Positions 48,494 through 60,762 of a stretch of 64,000 bases of DNA are shown in pieces. The notes under the pieces were generated by a model, which worked only from the letters and a program-made list of their open reading frames with translations, was not told the origin of the DNA and did no database searches. Every line of letters begins with the position of its first letter. Position 1 is the first letter of the stretch. Source of the DNA: Choanephora cucurbitarum (lineage: Eukaryota > Mucoromycota > Mucoromycetes > Mucorales > Choanephoraceae); assembly GCA_025331435.1 (NCBI GenBank), contig JAIWNI010000119.1, positions 19,457-83,456 of the forward strand. The letters run 5' to 3'. The position numbers and the translations under genes are program-made.

Positions 48494-49900
48494 TATGAAC
48501 CTTCCTTATTAAAGGATGATCTACTTTAGACGGCAGAGTGAGCTTGTGCACCTTGTTGAGTTTAAGATATACACCAGAGACATTAGTAGCTTTTAAACAA
48601 GTTACGAACATCATCGGCCTTGACAAAATTATATCTTTTTGACCTGTTGATCTGACCAAGTCCGACAATACTTTTTTCCGTGTGTCTCATTTCAAGTTTT
48701 GTGTACTATTAAAGCTTCTGAAATAACAATAAAGAATTGCGTTTTGGATATCTTCAACATAGTAGCTTTTTGAACTTGACATAGCGTAAAAATAGGGCTG
48801 ATAGACATCCAGGAACACGGAGTGTTCATGCGACGAGCATGAGTACTGTGCAGTCTTCTTGCTTCTCTCTGACTTTTCTTACTTTTTATCTCAAGCCAGA
48901 TTCTCAGAGGGTTTTCTGCTGTTGATTTGTTTAATTTTTTTTTTTGGGTCAAAGCCAACTCTTCTCAAGATACCGCTAAAAGTATTTCCAAGACCATCCC
49001 AGATATCCAAATTATTGATCATCATGTACTTTACACCAATTACATGCAGAAATTCACAAAACACGCCAACTAGCTTTGAGAGTGAATAATTGAAATTATC
49101 TACAATATCTAATTGACTCTTTATGGTATAGCGATTTTGACCTCTACCTTGTTTTGAAGAGTTCGATGTTTATGGCTGTCAAGGCGCCCCTTACCATATT
49201 ATTTAACGCTTGAGCAAAAGCAACATCACTTCTCTGTCTAATTATGGCAATTATATACCACATTTTACATGAATAACGTAAATTAATGGGATGAATCTGC
49301 GCGAGTTCATTGTTTTGGAAAAATTGCAAAGTGACATGTCATTAACAGGAGAGAGCTGCCAAAGGTTTTCAGACATCAATATATGCTTGTCGTCAACGGG
49401 AGCTTCTGTATTGTAGATATCTCGCAAATACTGGTTAAACCATTAAAAATATATTGTTGCACTGACCATACTTGTTTCGTCAATAATGATTATTCAAATT
49501 CTACCCAGTGTCGCAGAATGTGCGTTACATATATCTGGTGATAACAGCTGCAGTTTGCTATGACTCAAGGAAAGCTTGAATGAGGAACACCAAGTTGTAT
49601 CTCTAACATCGAATGATGACATTTCAGTTTGATTGCAAAGCAGGACCTGAGTTGCTGCATAAGTCGCAATAAAGATATTAGTCAAAATACCTGGTTAATG
49701 ACTGATACAGAGTTCTTTTGAGAAACTCTTGCCAGTTTTAGATCCACTGGTAATAAAAGGGCTTCAAAGAGTCATTGTTTCAATACATTATGCTATCAGC
49801 AACATAGTCCTAAACATCTCTTTGCTGAACATTAAGTGCTGATAGCATGTATTCAAACCTTTCCTTGGGCATGATATCTGGTTATGGACAATCTATTAAA
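48490..49900 (-). pseudogene. Decayed Pif1/Helitron-type helicase
   Basis: Read on the minus strand in several frames, motifs follow in the order of the Pif1 superfamily 1B helicases. LNVQQRDV is near 49845-49810. A Walker A motif, SGSKTGKSF, is at about 49760-49725. An ATYAATQVLL segment matching motif Ia follows. RQRSDVAFAQALNNM...ELFKTR lies at 49245-49144, and a GQ-x4-LSRP segment resembling motif VI near 48640-48615. Frames shift at least between the first block and Walker A, and stops interrupt the rest. Eukaryotic Pif1-like pseudogenes of this kind commonly come from Helitrons, but no Rep domain or Helitron end was found. The relic is bounded on the left by the MITE at 48394-48493. Confidence 0.7.
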
Positions 49901-51300
49901 TGTGATGTTGATGCTCTTGTTTCACTGCTGGTGGTAGCATTAATGCTAAGCTCTTCATTCAAGTTAATTTCACAGTCTCCAAGCAGTTAATGCATGGAGA
50001 GATTATTGTTGTTGTTTCTTGATTTTATCAAAGTATCTTTGGCTTGCCAAACATTATTACATTTCCGTGAATCATTTAGAGGTAATAATCATATACAAAT
50101 AGTTATTTTATTCTCTATATCGCTATCAGACATCGTTGTGAAGTCTCTCGTCGAATTGTTGTCTTCAGCTTGATTATCTTGAAAAATCAATCAGTGGTCT
50201 TTCTTGTCAATACCTTCAGCCTTATCACAACAAATAGATAGAGCGTTGCTTGTTCTTCAAATGTGGTTTGCCATTTTCCACCAGCTTATATTAAATACTC
50301 ATAGCGAAAGGGATCTCGCCATCAGAAGCCATCTCACAAGCTAATGTTAGTGCTCAGGCGTATGACACTACCCATTTACAACGATCACTGTCTTGATCTT
50401 GCTATAACGCAAAACAATAAAAGAAGTTCAGACAAGCATTAATTAAAAAGAACCAAGAAAACAGTAATGAGTTCCTGGCTATTTCCTATTTTGGAAGCGG
50501 AGCATAAAAGTAGTCACGGTAGGCTTAAGCTGCAGCTAAACGACAAAGCTCTATCGATAGTCCCCTTTCTCATCATAAGTCTAACTAAATCAATACAACT
50601 TGATGAAAGGAATGTGTTGACCAACAAAAGTTATTTTCTTTAACTGTCTCTCACACTTTGGCACTAAAGCCAAAAAAGTGAAAGATCTGCCATTCGCATG
50701 GACAAGATGATCTCACAGATCTTGTCTTGACTGGTGAAGCAAATGTGCTGTATTTATTGAGAAGGATATTACTTTGAGATGATACTTGGCTATTATTTAC
50801 AGACTTCATATATTTATATGATCAAAGCATGTTGCATTTGAAGTTAGCTCATAACACAGCTAAACAATCATTTTATAAGGCTTAGTTTTTTAAACATCCT
50901 TTTTTGGGTGTTATTATAGTAAAACCCAACCTTATCGAATGCTTATGATATTAGTCTATCTATTTCTTCTGCATATGTACTCATGTTGTGTAGAAAATAT
51001 CTGGATAGATTGTCCGTGTTTTATTTATTGTTACTTAATTGTTCAGAATAACCTTTGAAAGTTATTATTGTATGCGTATATCATTGTTCTTCAACATATA
51101 TCACTGAGTAGCCAAATCAGAATCCATCTTTTTCCTTTCAAATCTTATTCTTACTCTCCTATTTTATGGTTATGTTACTGATTTACATACTGTGGATATG
51201 AAGGGCGGTGGGGTAAGAGATATGACACTTTAAATTTACTTTTTTGGATTTATCGTATATTTCTCACGTGCATTTTATTTTACCTATCAGCTCATTCTCA
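49900..51300. other. AT-rich interval upstream of the 212-codon gene
   Basis: No intact frame. It may contain further decayed N-terminal helicase sequence on the minus strand, but I could not align any motif with confidence. Confidence 0.5.
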
Positions 51301-51410
51301 CACCCTGTTGATAGCCCTCACACGCGAAAAAAGAATCCCCCCTTGTAGTATGTCATCTGTACCTCATGTAAAAAACACACAGACCCCCTACTCTTGTATT
51401 CTTTTGTTTT

Positions 51411-51484
51411 TTCCTTTTTTTTCTCTTTTTTCTCTTTTTTCTCTTTTTTCTCTTTTTTCTCTTTTTTCTCTTTTTTCTTTTTCT
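51411..51484 (+). repeat. Pyrimidine tract, (CTCTTTTTT)n
   Basis: About seven copies of a 9-base C/T unit just upstream of the coding start at 51526. Such tracts are common in fungal promoters and 5' leaders. If translated it would read as a Phe/Ser repeat, which is why the upstream ATG at 51394 is not chosen. Confidence 0.85.
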
Positions 51485-51525
51485 CTCTTTCTTTACCCTC
51501 TATTTCATTAAATCTATACAGCAAA

Positions 51526-52164
51526 ATGCTCAATACTATCAACGATACTCTTATGTTTATTACCTGCCTCATTCACCATGTCAACTGGTTCATCAACTCT
51601 TTTTACTTTGCGGCAATTTTTTTTGTTTTGATTGCAATTAAGTTCGTACTCATCAGCATCGAGCATTTCACCTATGAAGACAAAGTCGAAGAAGAAGCAA
51701 AAGAAGCACCCAAGCTGCGTTACAATGTTTCCTTTGGTTGCTACGAACCTGAATTACCTGAGATCAAGAGCATGCTAAGCAACCTTAGGGAAGGCGAAAG
51801 TAAAGGTGATGCCACCGTGGCAAATGATCCTTGTCACCTAGTCTCAACACCTAAATGCAACGCATATAACTGCCACTGTTCGCAAGCAGAGCGCTGCAGG
51901 TCGTTGGACAGGTGCTTTCGTCGCAAGAAGCACCAATATCTGAGCAATACTCAGCTCATGAATCTGATTAGGGTTCCTATTGCAGATCTGATGCCTAAAA
52001 TTGTAGCCGCTGAGAACTGTTATACACCTGATGATGATGGTGTCTTCACAGCTGCCTTCACACAAGACATGGCTGAAGCTATCCAAGAAGCCGCGGAAGC
52101 TAGTGACGATGGTGTCTTTTGCAATGACTTTGTCGTTGCAATGAAGGCAGCATTGCCATTGTAA
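51526..52164 (+). CDS. Hypothetical single-pass membrane protein, 212 aa
   Basis: The best candidate for an ordinary gene in the window. The frame is open for 256 codons from 51394, but the first 44 codons encode the pyrimidine tract. ATG at 51526 sits in a favourable AGCAAAATG context, gives 212 residues, and ends at TAA 52162-52164. Residues about 25-45 (FYFAAIFFVLIAIKFVLI) form one strong membrane segment. An acidic stretch (YEDKVEEEAKEAP) follows, then a Cys-rich basic region (CNAYNCHCSQAERC..LDRCFRRKK, about residues 110-140). The C-terminal third is acidic and Ala-rich, with DDGVF twice. No intron is needed. I do not recognise the family. The composition differs from the surrounding repeats, and no second copy is in the window. 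Confidence 0.65.
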   Translation: MLNTINDTLMFITCLIHHVNWFINSFYFAAIFFVLIAIKFVLISIEHFTYEDKVEEEAKEAPKLRYNVSFGCYEPELPEIKSMLSNLREGESKGDATVANDPCHLVSTPKCNAYNCHCSQAERCRSLDRCFRRKKHQYLSNTQLMNLIRVPIADLMPKIVAAENCYTPDDDGVFTAAFTQDMAEAIQEAAEASDDGVFCNDFVVAMKAALPL

Positions 52165-52273
52165 CGTATGCAAATTATTATATAAGTGGTTGGTAGGTCG
52201 GTATATTAGGTGCTCTTTGCTCCATAATTCTTTATGACACTGATATTCTCTTCTGCTCGGTTTTTACGTTTGC

Positions 52274-52400
52274 TCTGTGCTCTCTTTGTCTCTCTTTGTC
52301 TCTCTTTGTCTGTCTGCTGTGTGCTCTCTTTGTCTGCCTGTCTGTCTGCTGTCTGCTGTGTGCTCTCTTTGTCTGCCTGTCTGTCGTTTTGCTGTGTGCT
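52274..52400 (+). repeat. CT/TG-rich minisatellite
   Basis: Short TCTCTTTG repeats pass into two copies of a longer unit containing GCTGTGTGCTCTCTTTGTCT and GCCTGTCTGTC. Located 110 bases after the stop codon of the 212-codon gene. Frames across it are not genes. Confidence 0.8.
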
Positions 52401-52724
52401 TTTGTTTGAGGGGATTTCTTTCTGTTGTTTGCTGTGTCGGGTTTTACCGCATTTACTAAATCGATGATTTTCTTGTCTTGGTTTTATCAACTCACAATTT
52501 TTTATCAAAATTCATTCTACCACATATCGTTAATTAGCCTTTTTTACGACTATAATAACATCAACTATTTTTGATATTAAAGCTCACATCAATACCTGAA
52601 TTATTACCTTGTTTTTATCCATAAAAATGCTGACGTTGTGCTATACAAAATGAGAACAGTTCCCTGTTTTTACGTTTACTGACTAAGTAAGGTACGTTCC
52701 ATTCACCTCAAATTATTCTTCATA

Positions 52725-52825
52725 CAGTCATCCCCCGATTTAGGGAACGGCTTCGGTTCCCTTAAGGCCGTTCCCTAAATCGAAATCGTTCCCTAAATTC
52801 CGTTCCCTAAATCGAGGGATGACTG
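52725..52825. mobile_element. 101-bp MITE (CAGTCATCCC family), copy 2
   Basis: Inverted ends CAGTCATCCCCCGATTTAGG and CAGTCATCCCTCGATTTAGG, TA at 52723-52724 and 52826-52827. It has the same length as copy 1 and GTTCCCTAAAT repeated inside. Better preserved than copy 1. Confidence 0.9.
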
Positions 52826-52829
52826 TACC

Positions 52830-53400
52830 AGATCTCTGATTAATAAACTATTTTTTGTTTTGTTTATCAATGCATCATTTTGTCTGATACTATCGCTCTT
52901 GAAACTTGACAAGAATATAATTGAAAGAAGTTTGTTAGCAAATTTGCTGTCGAACAAACTATTCTATTTTTTGTCAAAAAAAACAATACACTCAATATTA
53001 TTGTCGTGTATGACCTTGGACCTTGCACGCTATCAAAAGGCACCACAAAAACTCATCAATCATACTCTTCTAAAACAAAGCTTCTCTGTCGATAAGCAAC
53101 TTTATTTATTTTTCAGCTTACTCATAGTTTAATGCCTCAGATATTTCTTTAAGCTATACAATACACCAGCAAACCATAACACTTAACCCCTTGTTACTGC
53201 ATACATACATCGCTTTTATTTACCTGAACAGACTATTCTGTGTTTAGTTGAAACAGTTATTTGTTGAACGCTTCATTGCATTTATGCAGCTAGCTATGTG
53301 CCCTTCTTTTTTATCAACTGTATAGAGTCTTATCCATATGTCCATCACACAAAACATAGGTCTATCTGTCATGATAACATGGCTTGCTGCTGCTGTTCTT
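52830..53400. other. AT-rich interval between MITE and fragment E
   Basis: Only short frames without recognisable motifs. Confidence 0.5.
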
Positions 53401-54420
53401 ACATATGCTGATAGTCAACATATCAAGCATATACTTTTAGATATCTTCCTTATACTCGTCGTTGTTTCAGGTTGGTCATCAGTTAGTTGGGATCTTGACA
53501 TCAGGAGTCATCACTATGGATAGGCTTGTACGAAAAGTGCCTGTCAGTGACAGCGCATACTACTGAAGACACATATATCGATGCGCTACTACGTTTACAG
53601 ACTGGTATGATAAATTGGAATAACCTTATCATTTTTCACCTTCTGACAACGAAAGAAGTTAAATAATAAAATGAATTGAAGGGAGAGGATTCAAACTCCG
53701 TCGGAGATTGAAAGCATCCACAAGGTCGATTGTCTTGTGTGACCATCACTATGATTATTTTTGAAGCTATTTGATAAACCAAACCGCATGAACAATGCTT
53801 TAGTTGAGTTCAGTAGTTCATAAAGAATGACAAAAAGAGGAAACAGAAAGTTGGCAGAGAGGATCGTGTGGTTGAGACAAACTCAGATTAGGTTAATGGC
53901 GGATCTCAATGGGTGAGTTGCTCAAATGCACAGCTTGTCAGCAAAGTATATCAAAAGCACAAAGCTCAACATTATATAGCGTGAGTAAACGCAAAATTCT
54001 TAGTAAACAGTTAAAACGACAAAGTATTGCAACCTGATGAGATGCAAGGGTAGAAAGGCGCAGGTACTGACGATGCCTATGACTAGGTGAGAGATGGGAT
54101 GAATGATCTGAATGTAAGTCAAAAGCATTTTTGCCAATAAGACGTAGCTCAACAATATGGCAATTAACTCTAAGCAGTAACGATAGTATTTGGATAGCCA
54201 TTTGCATTAGACTCGCTCGATCAAGGCTAGAATGATGGATGATGTGTAGATCTGAAGAACCATAGAACGAGACATACACGCAGAAGCTGAATATACACCG
54301 CTTTATAAATATCAGGTTGTTTGTAAGTTTTTGCTTAACTGTACCACTAATGTGATTATCTCTTATTACTTGATTCATATTTGGAAATAGTATTACGTGG
54401 CTTTCAAAAAATCATTGGCG
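53400..54420 (-). repeat. Decayed repeat-unit fragment E
   Basis: Inverse to D, matching the 45200-45730 part of copy C at low identity. Shared anchors are AAACTCCGTCGGA, the GGATCTTG..ATC..GGAGTCATCA block and a CACAGCTTGTCAG block. The frame corresponding to the MSLKYTTDKLC segment of other copies has stops here, so it is a relic. Confidence 0.7.
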
Positions 54421-57400
54421 GATTTAAACATTTTTGACTTGATCCACGATACTAATTTTAATCCTCATGCTGCAATAAATCATATTATAGAATTGGTTAT
54501 GAAAATGTAAAGTACAAGGATATGTATGAGTAAAAACAGTGGAGTTTGATGATGATAACCATACTTTGCAAACAATTAATCACCAGATATTTTGTCTTGT
54601 CTGACTGTATACAGATTATACATCACTCAGCCTGTCCACAATCCAACTCATGTCTCATTCTTTTGTAGCCCTACTCAGTAGATACTGACAACCAACTTCT
54701 GTATTGTACAGGAACCAGCTTATTTACGTCGCTTGATCATCTGCTGGCACTTGACTGATGAGTGATTCGGTGGGATAGCCATATCAAGCAAACACTAATG
54801 GCCATAAATACTCTTTGTTCTACTTGACAAGCTGATTGACTTCACAGACAACAGCAGCGCCACCATCACGCACAACCAAATCGCTGTAAACAGCCAAAGT
54901 TTGTATTTCATGTAATGATGTTGAGCTCTAGCCAATCGACGGTTATAATCCCCCTTATAACTCAAAAGCTCTCACTTGACCCTGAATGGACCCCTCCACA
55001 AAAAGCCTTGGATGGCCCTCAAATATGACCAAATACATTTTGTACACCATCTGAAAGAGATAATTCTGCTTTATTTTTGTGATATTGTAGAGTTGCATTC
55101 AGATGAATAGGTATGGAGAAAATAATGTTCAAAGGTGGAATTGGTATGGTATTTAATGTAATCAAGCCAATGCAAATTAGGCCAAAATGTTTAAATGAAT
55201 AATTTTCATACCACAAGTAAAATTATGTGTTTGCAAAATGTGTGTGGAGATGCCTTTTTCAAACTATTTCTATTCTTCATGACCTTGAAATAGGTTTTGA
55301 CTTTGAAGATAGGCCCAAGGAACGCCTTTTTACAGAGAAGCACTTGATGATTTGTACAAAAGCAAATCTTTTTTGTTTCTTTTTTCGTAACAAAGTAATG
55401 ACTTGGTGCTTTTTGTTAAGGGTTTGTGGCAATCTTTGTACAGCACGCTATGGTCACCAGTAATACACATCCTTACATGTATACGGAAAGTGTTCAGAAT
55501 GCTTCATATACCGCACTAGCACAAGGATAGTTGCTAGCTAGTTAGCATGCTTAGCCAGTCAATCACTCGACACCCAGTAATGGCCATCATTTGTGTCCAA
55601 AATGATCAAGTAGAGTAAGCGGCGCAGCTATTGTCTTTATTGGTTACTGGATGGCTCTTGTTAGAGATGAAAGGTACTTGTATACAAAGACCATTGATAT
55701 CTGTCAATGGCAGATAGCTCAACAGATCTTATGACATGTCTTTGTGACAAGCTGACGATGATAAATGGCTATGATCATGCTAAATCTATAATGTGCTTAT
55801 TACACATGATATGGTTGTAAACATTAGGCTTGTACTTTTCACCTTCTAGCATATATATGTACTATGACATTTTGACCATCCACTTCATTCAGTTGTATAT
55901 GCATGTTTGGTTGAAGTAATACAGTGGAGCCTGTTTCGCTTACTGTAGTCTGTGAGATGAATTTGGGGTTCTCTTTCTATCTAGACTCTGTACTTGTGTG
56001 TTTGACATTGCTATTGCTGATTTTAGCATAACCTATCAGTATGATGGATTATGTACGCTCATTGTTTTACATAAGCCTTTTGGTTTTACTGTAATTATTT
56101 TGGTCATTGTAGTTATTTCAGTCATAGGTTTCATTGTTCTTTAGCACTTTGCTGTTCTGTGCCATTTCATTGTTCTTTACGGTCTCATTATGCTAATCAC
56201 TTTTTTTTTAGAGTGCTCATATCTCTGAAAGTTGTGCCTTTATAATGAGCACATTTGCAAACCAAACACGCTTACATTGATCAGACTGCTGCATTAGGAG
56301 TGCCTGTCTTGGCAGAGGTTCACTCAACGACATGTGCTATACTGCTGATACTATTGCAATGAGACCTGATTGTGTTGATCAACGGCTGAACAAGACAACT
56401 GAACTTACTAAAAATTGCAAAAGACTAAATGATAGGTTGAGCATGTATATGGCTGACACCATTCGAGTCTGTCTCTGAAAGCAGCTATCCTGGATAAAGT
56501 GAGGTTAAGACTGTTGTCATAATCAATGAGTTTTCATTGAGCCTTGTTTTAGCACAATATCATTATTGCTTCAATCATATGTATACGTGGATATCTTTAT
56601 CAATCAACAATAAAATGTCTCTGACCATTATGATATACCTCACTGGATCCATATATCACAATTGGATCCGATTACTTTCGGATTATGTTACTTTTTGCTC
56701 ACCGCGTTTCCAACTCGTCTAAACAATTTGCATTATCATGCTTGTTGGCCCTACTCTACTCATTGCATCTCTTGTATGACTCCATGCGTTCCCATCACTT
56801 GCACCTATCCTCCTTTGTAACCGATTAAACTGTGATGGTTTCTTGTTTCACAGGTTTCTTTTCTTTTTCAGAACCCTTTTCCTTGCTCATCTTGCTTTAC
56901 TCTGACTCTTATGTCTCTGAAGTATACCACTGACAAGTTGTGCTTCCGAGCAACCCACACTCTGGGATCAGTCATTGACCTGATCGGGGATCCGCTCAAA
57001 CATCTGATCCTTCTGGCTGACTTTTCATTTTTTTCTATGCCTTGCTACTCTACTTGTACTGCTGGACAAGCGCATATCATTATCTTGCTTTTGCTTCAGC
57101 TCATCAGAGCTTCTGGAAGACACGATCATGTCGTTGTCAGTTACACAGCACTGTAATCTGCAGGGCTGTTATTTTAATTTCCGACGGAGTTTGATTTTGA
57201 GTTTCAGTGCGTATCTGTCTTTTTTCCTGCCTATGGCAGTTCTGGCATAACTCTCTTTTACTCCTGTCAGGCATTTATATGCAACAGTTAAGTAAGTTAT
57301 GTCGAGTCAGGGTCACACACAGAAAGTGCTTACCACTCTTCTTTTAGGCCAGCTCAACCTTCGTGATGACACCAGATGGCAAGATCCTGGACAAAGTGAG

Positions 57401-57875
57401 GACCAGCATGAGTCCATGACAGGTACTAATCAGTAAGCTGGAATATATATACAAAGCGTAAGTGTTGCTTGCACGTAGCTATGTCACAAGTCATAACAGG
57501 AAAACTAAAAAAAAAGAAAAGAGAGGAATGCATGCTTTGGATGATGTGTGTCAAGATGGCGATGAGGTATATACACAAAAGAATTGCCAAGTGTTGACAG
57601 TTGCGAGTACACAGCTTAGTAATGAATGCACGAGAAACAAAGACAGTACAGTAAGCAAGAAGCTGTAAGCCGGAAAACAATGTGTTACCGGTAAAGAGAG
57701 TGATGATGGCATATTCAGAGCAGAGGCATGCAGGCAACTAGTTGTTTGCACAGAATGTTTGTTCCATACATCGGATTCACCAACATCATGTAACTGATTG
57801 ATGTAGAGCAATAAGCATGATTATGGATAACAACATGGCTGACACAAGAACGAAAAAGGACTTGCTTCTCTAGCT

Positions 57876-57998
57876 TTATCTGTTGAGCCGTTGTTTGGAC
57901 ACATCACTGGCAAAAGCATCATGCATGTCATGTTGTTGATGGGAATAAAAGTGTATCTGTATGGTCGTGTACTTTTGATCGACATTTCGGATTACACT
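57876..57998 (+). other. Candidate conserved exon, copy D
   Basis: Copy D counterpart of 25001-25123. Against B it shows four silent changes and one replacement (Asp to Val) in 41 codons. The counterparts in A and C lie on the minus strand near 16116-16238 and 44630-44750. Confidence 0.4.
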
Positions 57999-60507
57999 AT
58001 GGACTAGCTTATGCAGACTGCACTAGACGCAGGTCAACTGTGCACTGTAACCACACCATGCCTTGGACTGGTGGGCAAAGATTGTCAAGACATGTTGTAA
58101 GACGAAATAACCAGAGTGATAGTTGCATTGCATGTTACTGCATTCCAGCTCATGCTACTTTGCGTCATTGTATCATAACAGTATTAGTATTGTCTTGAAA
58201 AATAAAAGGCCTTGGATCAGTATGTATTGGTTACATTTTTTTGCTTGGTGTCTCTTTCTCAGCTTTTTTGTCTCTTCTTATATCTCTCTTTTTTTCTTTC
58301 TTTCTTTATATTGCTAGTTGTTTATACTATAGCTTACATTACAGATACCACTACATTACTTAGCTTACCTTGCACATGTAAACATTGTCTATAAAGATTG
58401 CCATACCTAATCATGTCAACACTACTTGCATCTCTACTGAAATCCAGCTTGTTATTATAACTATATGCCTATGAATAGCTTGTTCAGTGGTTATTTTGCA
58501 TCGTATGAATAGTATATATATGTATATATACATACACTATTCTATGATGGCACTTGCCTGATATGCACTTACTTTCATATACCTGTAAACTATAGTATCG
58601 ACTGTTCTTCCTCTTTCCCTCTTATTCTCTCGTAGCTTTTATGTGTAATAACTTAGCGATGCGGATATAGGATGCAGATATTTTGCTTTTTTTTTCTATT
58701 AATTTCGGGTCGTCCAAAAGTCAAAAGTCAAAAGCATGCATTCGATTGGCTCGATTTTGCTAATTCATTGTGGGCTAAAACAAATCAAAAAGACAATTTT
58801 GTCGCTTCATCTTCCATTTTCCTCTCTTTTCTTTTTTTTCTTTCACTATCCCCCTTTTTGTTTTTTCGCTATCCTCTTTTTTTTCTCTCGGTAAATGTAC
58901 TCATCGCGTCAAGGTAAGTTATGCTTTCATTTCTCTTCCTCTTTCCTTCTTTCTACAAGTCCTGCACAACTTTCACCAATCTAAGAAGGCCCGGAAATAT
59001 TACAGGAAAAAGTAAGTACAGCTATCACGTTTTGTCTCTTGCTTCTACGTAGCTCTGTACTAAAGGCCCTATAGGTTGTCTTTTCTCACCTTTTGATCCC
59101 GAACGGCGGCTGTCACTCTCGCTAGAATGTTCATGGCTCCATCATCTATGGTTGTGCGAGGCCGGTCCGCTAACTGAGTGCGCCATAGTAGACGTCACCA
59201 TTCGATGATGCGGGTATTGACAGCCATGTCCTAGTAATGCACTTTAATTGACGAAGTCTTGTGCTAGCTGCTGCCAGTGGAGAGCAGAGGCCTGGATGGA
59301 GGTTGGTGCGGGAGTACATGGTCAGCTGCCTTCACGCGGCTACTCCTGTGAGTAGCTTTCCGTAAAACAGAAAGCGAAACCAAAGGCTGACGATAGGATA
59401 GTGACTAGGTGAATGATTTGGATAAGTATAATTTTTTTTGGTCAAGTATTTAGTGTCAAGTATCTAGTGTCAATTATCTGGTTATGGTCTGATGTATATA
59501 CGTATCCTAAGTAGCATTAAAAAATATTAATTTACAAATCAAAAACAATAAAATTAGTTTCATTGTCTTTATAATTTATATTTCTGTATCATAAGCCAAA
59601 TTACAGTATGATATGTGTACCATTACTCACGATGAAAGTGACAACTAGGAAACACATCAAATAGATTCAATCATCGACAATCCTGTCACTATCTGCTACT
59701 GCCTGTTGCTTTCTTTATTTTCACTTTTTTCTAACCATGCTATTAGTTCATCAAAGTATCATCACTCTAACCATGTCATCACAATCATCACATTCAGCTT
59801 GTCTGCGAGAAATAAAGTATGATGATGATGGAATCTCTGTCATATAAACACTCATGATATGCTTAGAGTATTTGCAGGATAAAATAAAAGAACAAAGACA
59901 GTGTCAGACAAGACGTGTGTTGGTATGTGTTACACTTTTCCCTTATTGCCACTGATCAACTTCATGCATGTCAGTTATGATATATCCATAACATTTGTCA
60001 CCAACTACCAGTTCATATGAGACAACCGTATAATACCACTTTCTCCAATTTTTTTTTGATTTGAAAGGCCTGATTTATTCTACAGTGCATCAATCAAAGC
60101 GTGAAATCATTGTTCTCAATGGTCCACCGTCTGTGACAGCTTTTTTTGTTGTTCTTTGTATGATGTATTCACTTGTCTTGTCGAGTGAAGTAGTTGTGAT
60201 TAATCCTCAACATTAGTCTGATATTGCAATCACTATATATCTGTGTATGTATATCATCAAAAGTATACTTTTATTCTGTAAGCACCTTATATACCCTCTT
60301 TGTTGTCATCGTTGCGTCGAAAGGTGCGATAACTTGTACCTATGTCTCTGCTGTGTATGTGCATGTTTAGCATACTCATTTGTAGTGACAATCGTATAAG
60401 TCTGTCTCCTTCAAGTCTGTACAACGCAATCTGATAAAGCTCCAAATGACATCAAAACCAAAAACCAAGAACCAAAAAGAAGCGATGCCTTTTTCTACCT
60501 TTGTATG

Positions 60508-60762
60508 CTAAAGTTGCTCATACCGATACGAGTAGGGCTCATACAGGCAGTCTTCTTGACCTTCATGCGTGACGATGACAAACATGTTGCTGATCTGGAA
60601 AAGAGATGAGGCAAACTTGCTCAGGCAAGTAAGGCCGAAAACCAGGTTCATGTCACTGACACTAGTGAATATATGCAACTGCGTTGCTGTGATATATGAT
60701 ATACTGTATGAGCACTTCTGTAGATAATTGCTGATCACTAGTAGGTAAAGACAGTAAAGCAT
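60508..60762 (-). other. 84-codon shared frame, copy 6 (open)
   Basis: Open in copy D on the minus strand. An in-frame extension upstream reaches 60813, across the acceptor-like T-rich run. Confidence 0.4.

Noticed and set aside
51394..51525. Phe/Ser-rich N-terminal extension of the 212-codon protein
   Set aside because: It is the translation of a simple pyrimidine repeat; the downstream ATG has a better context.
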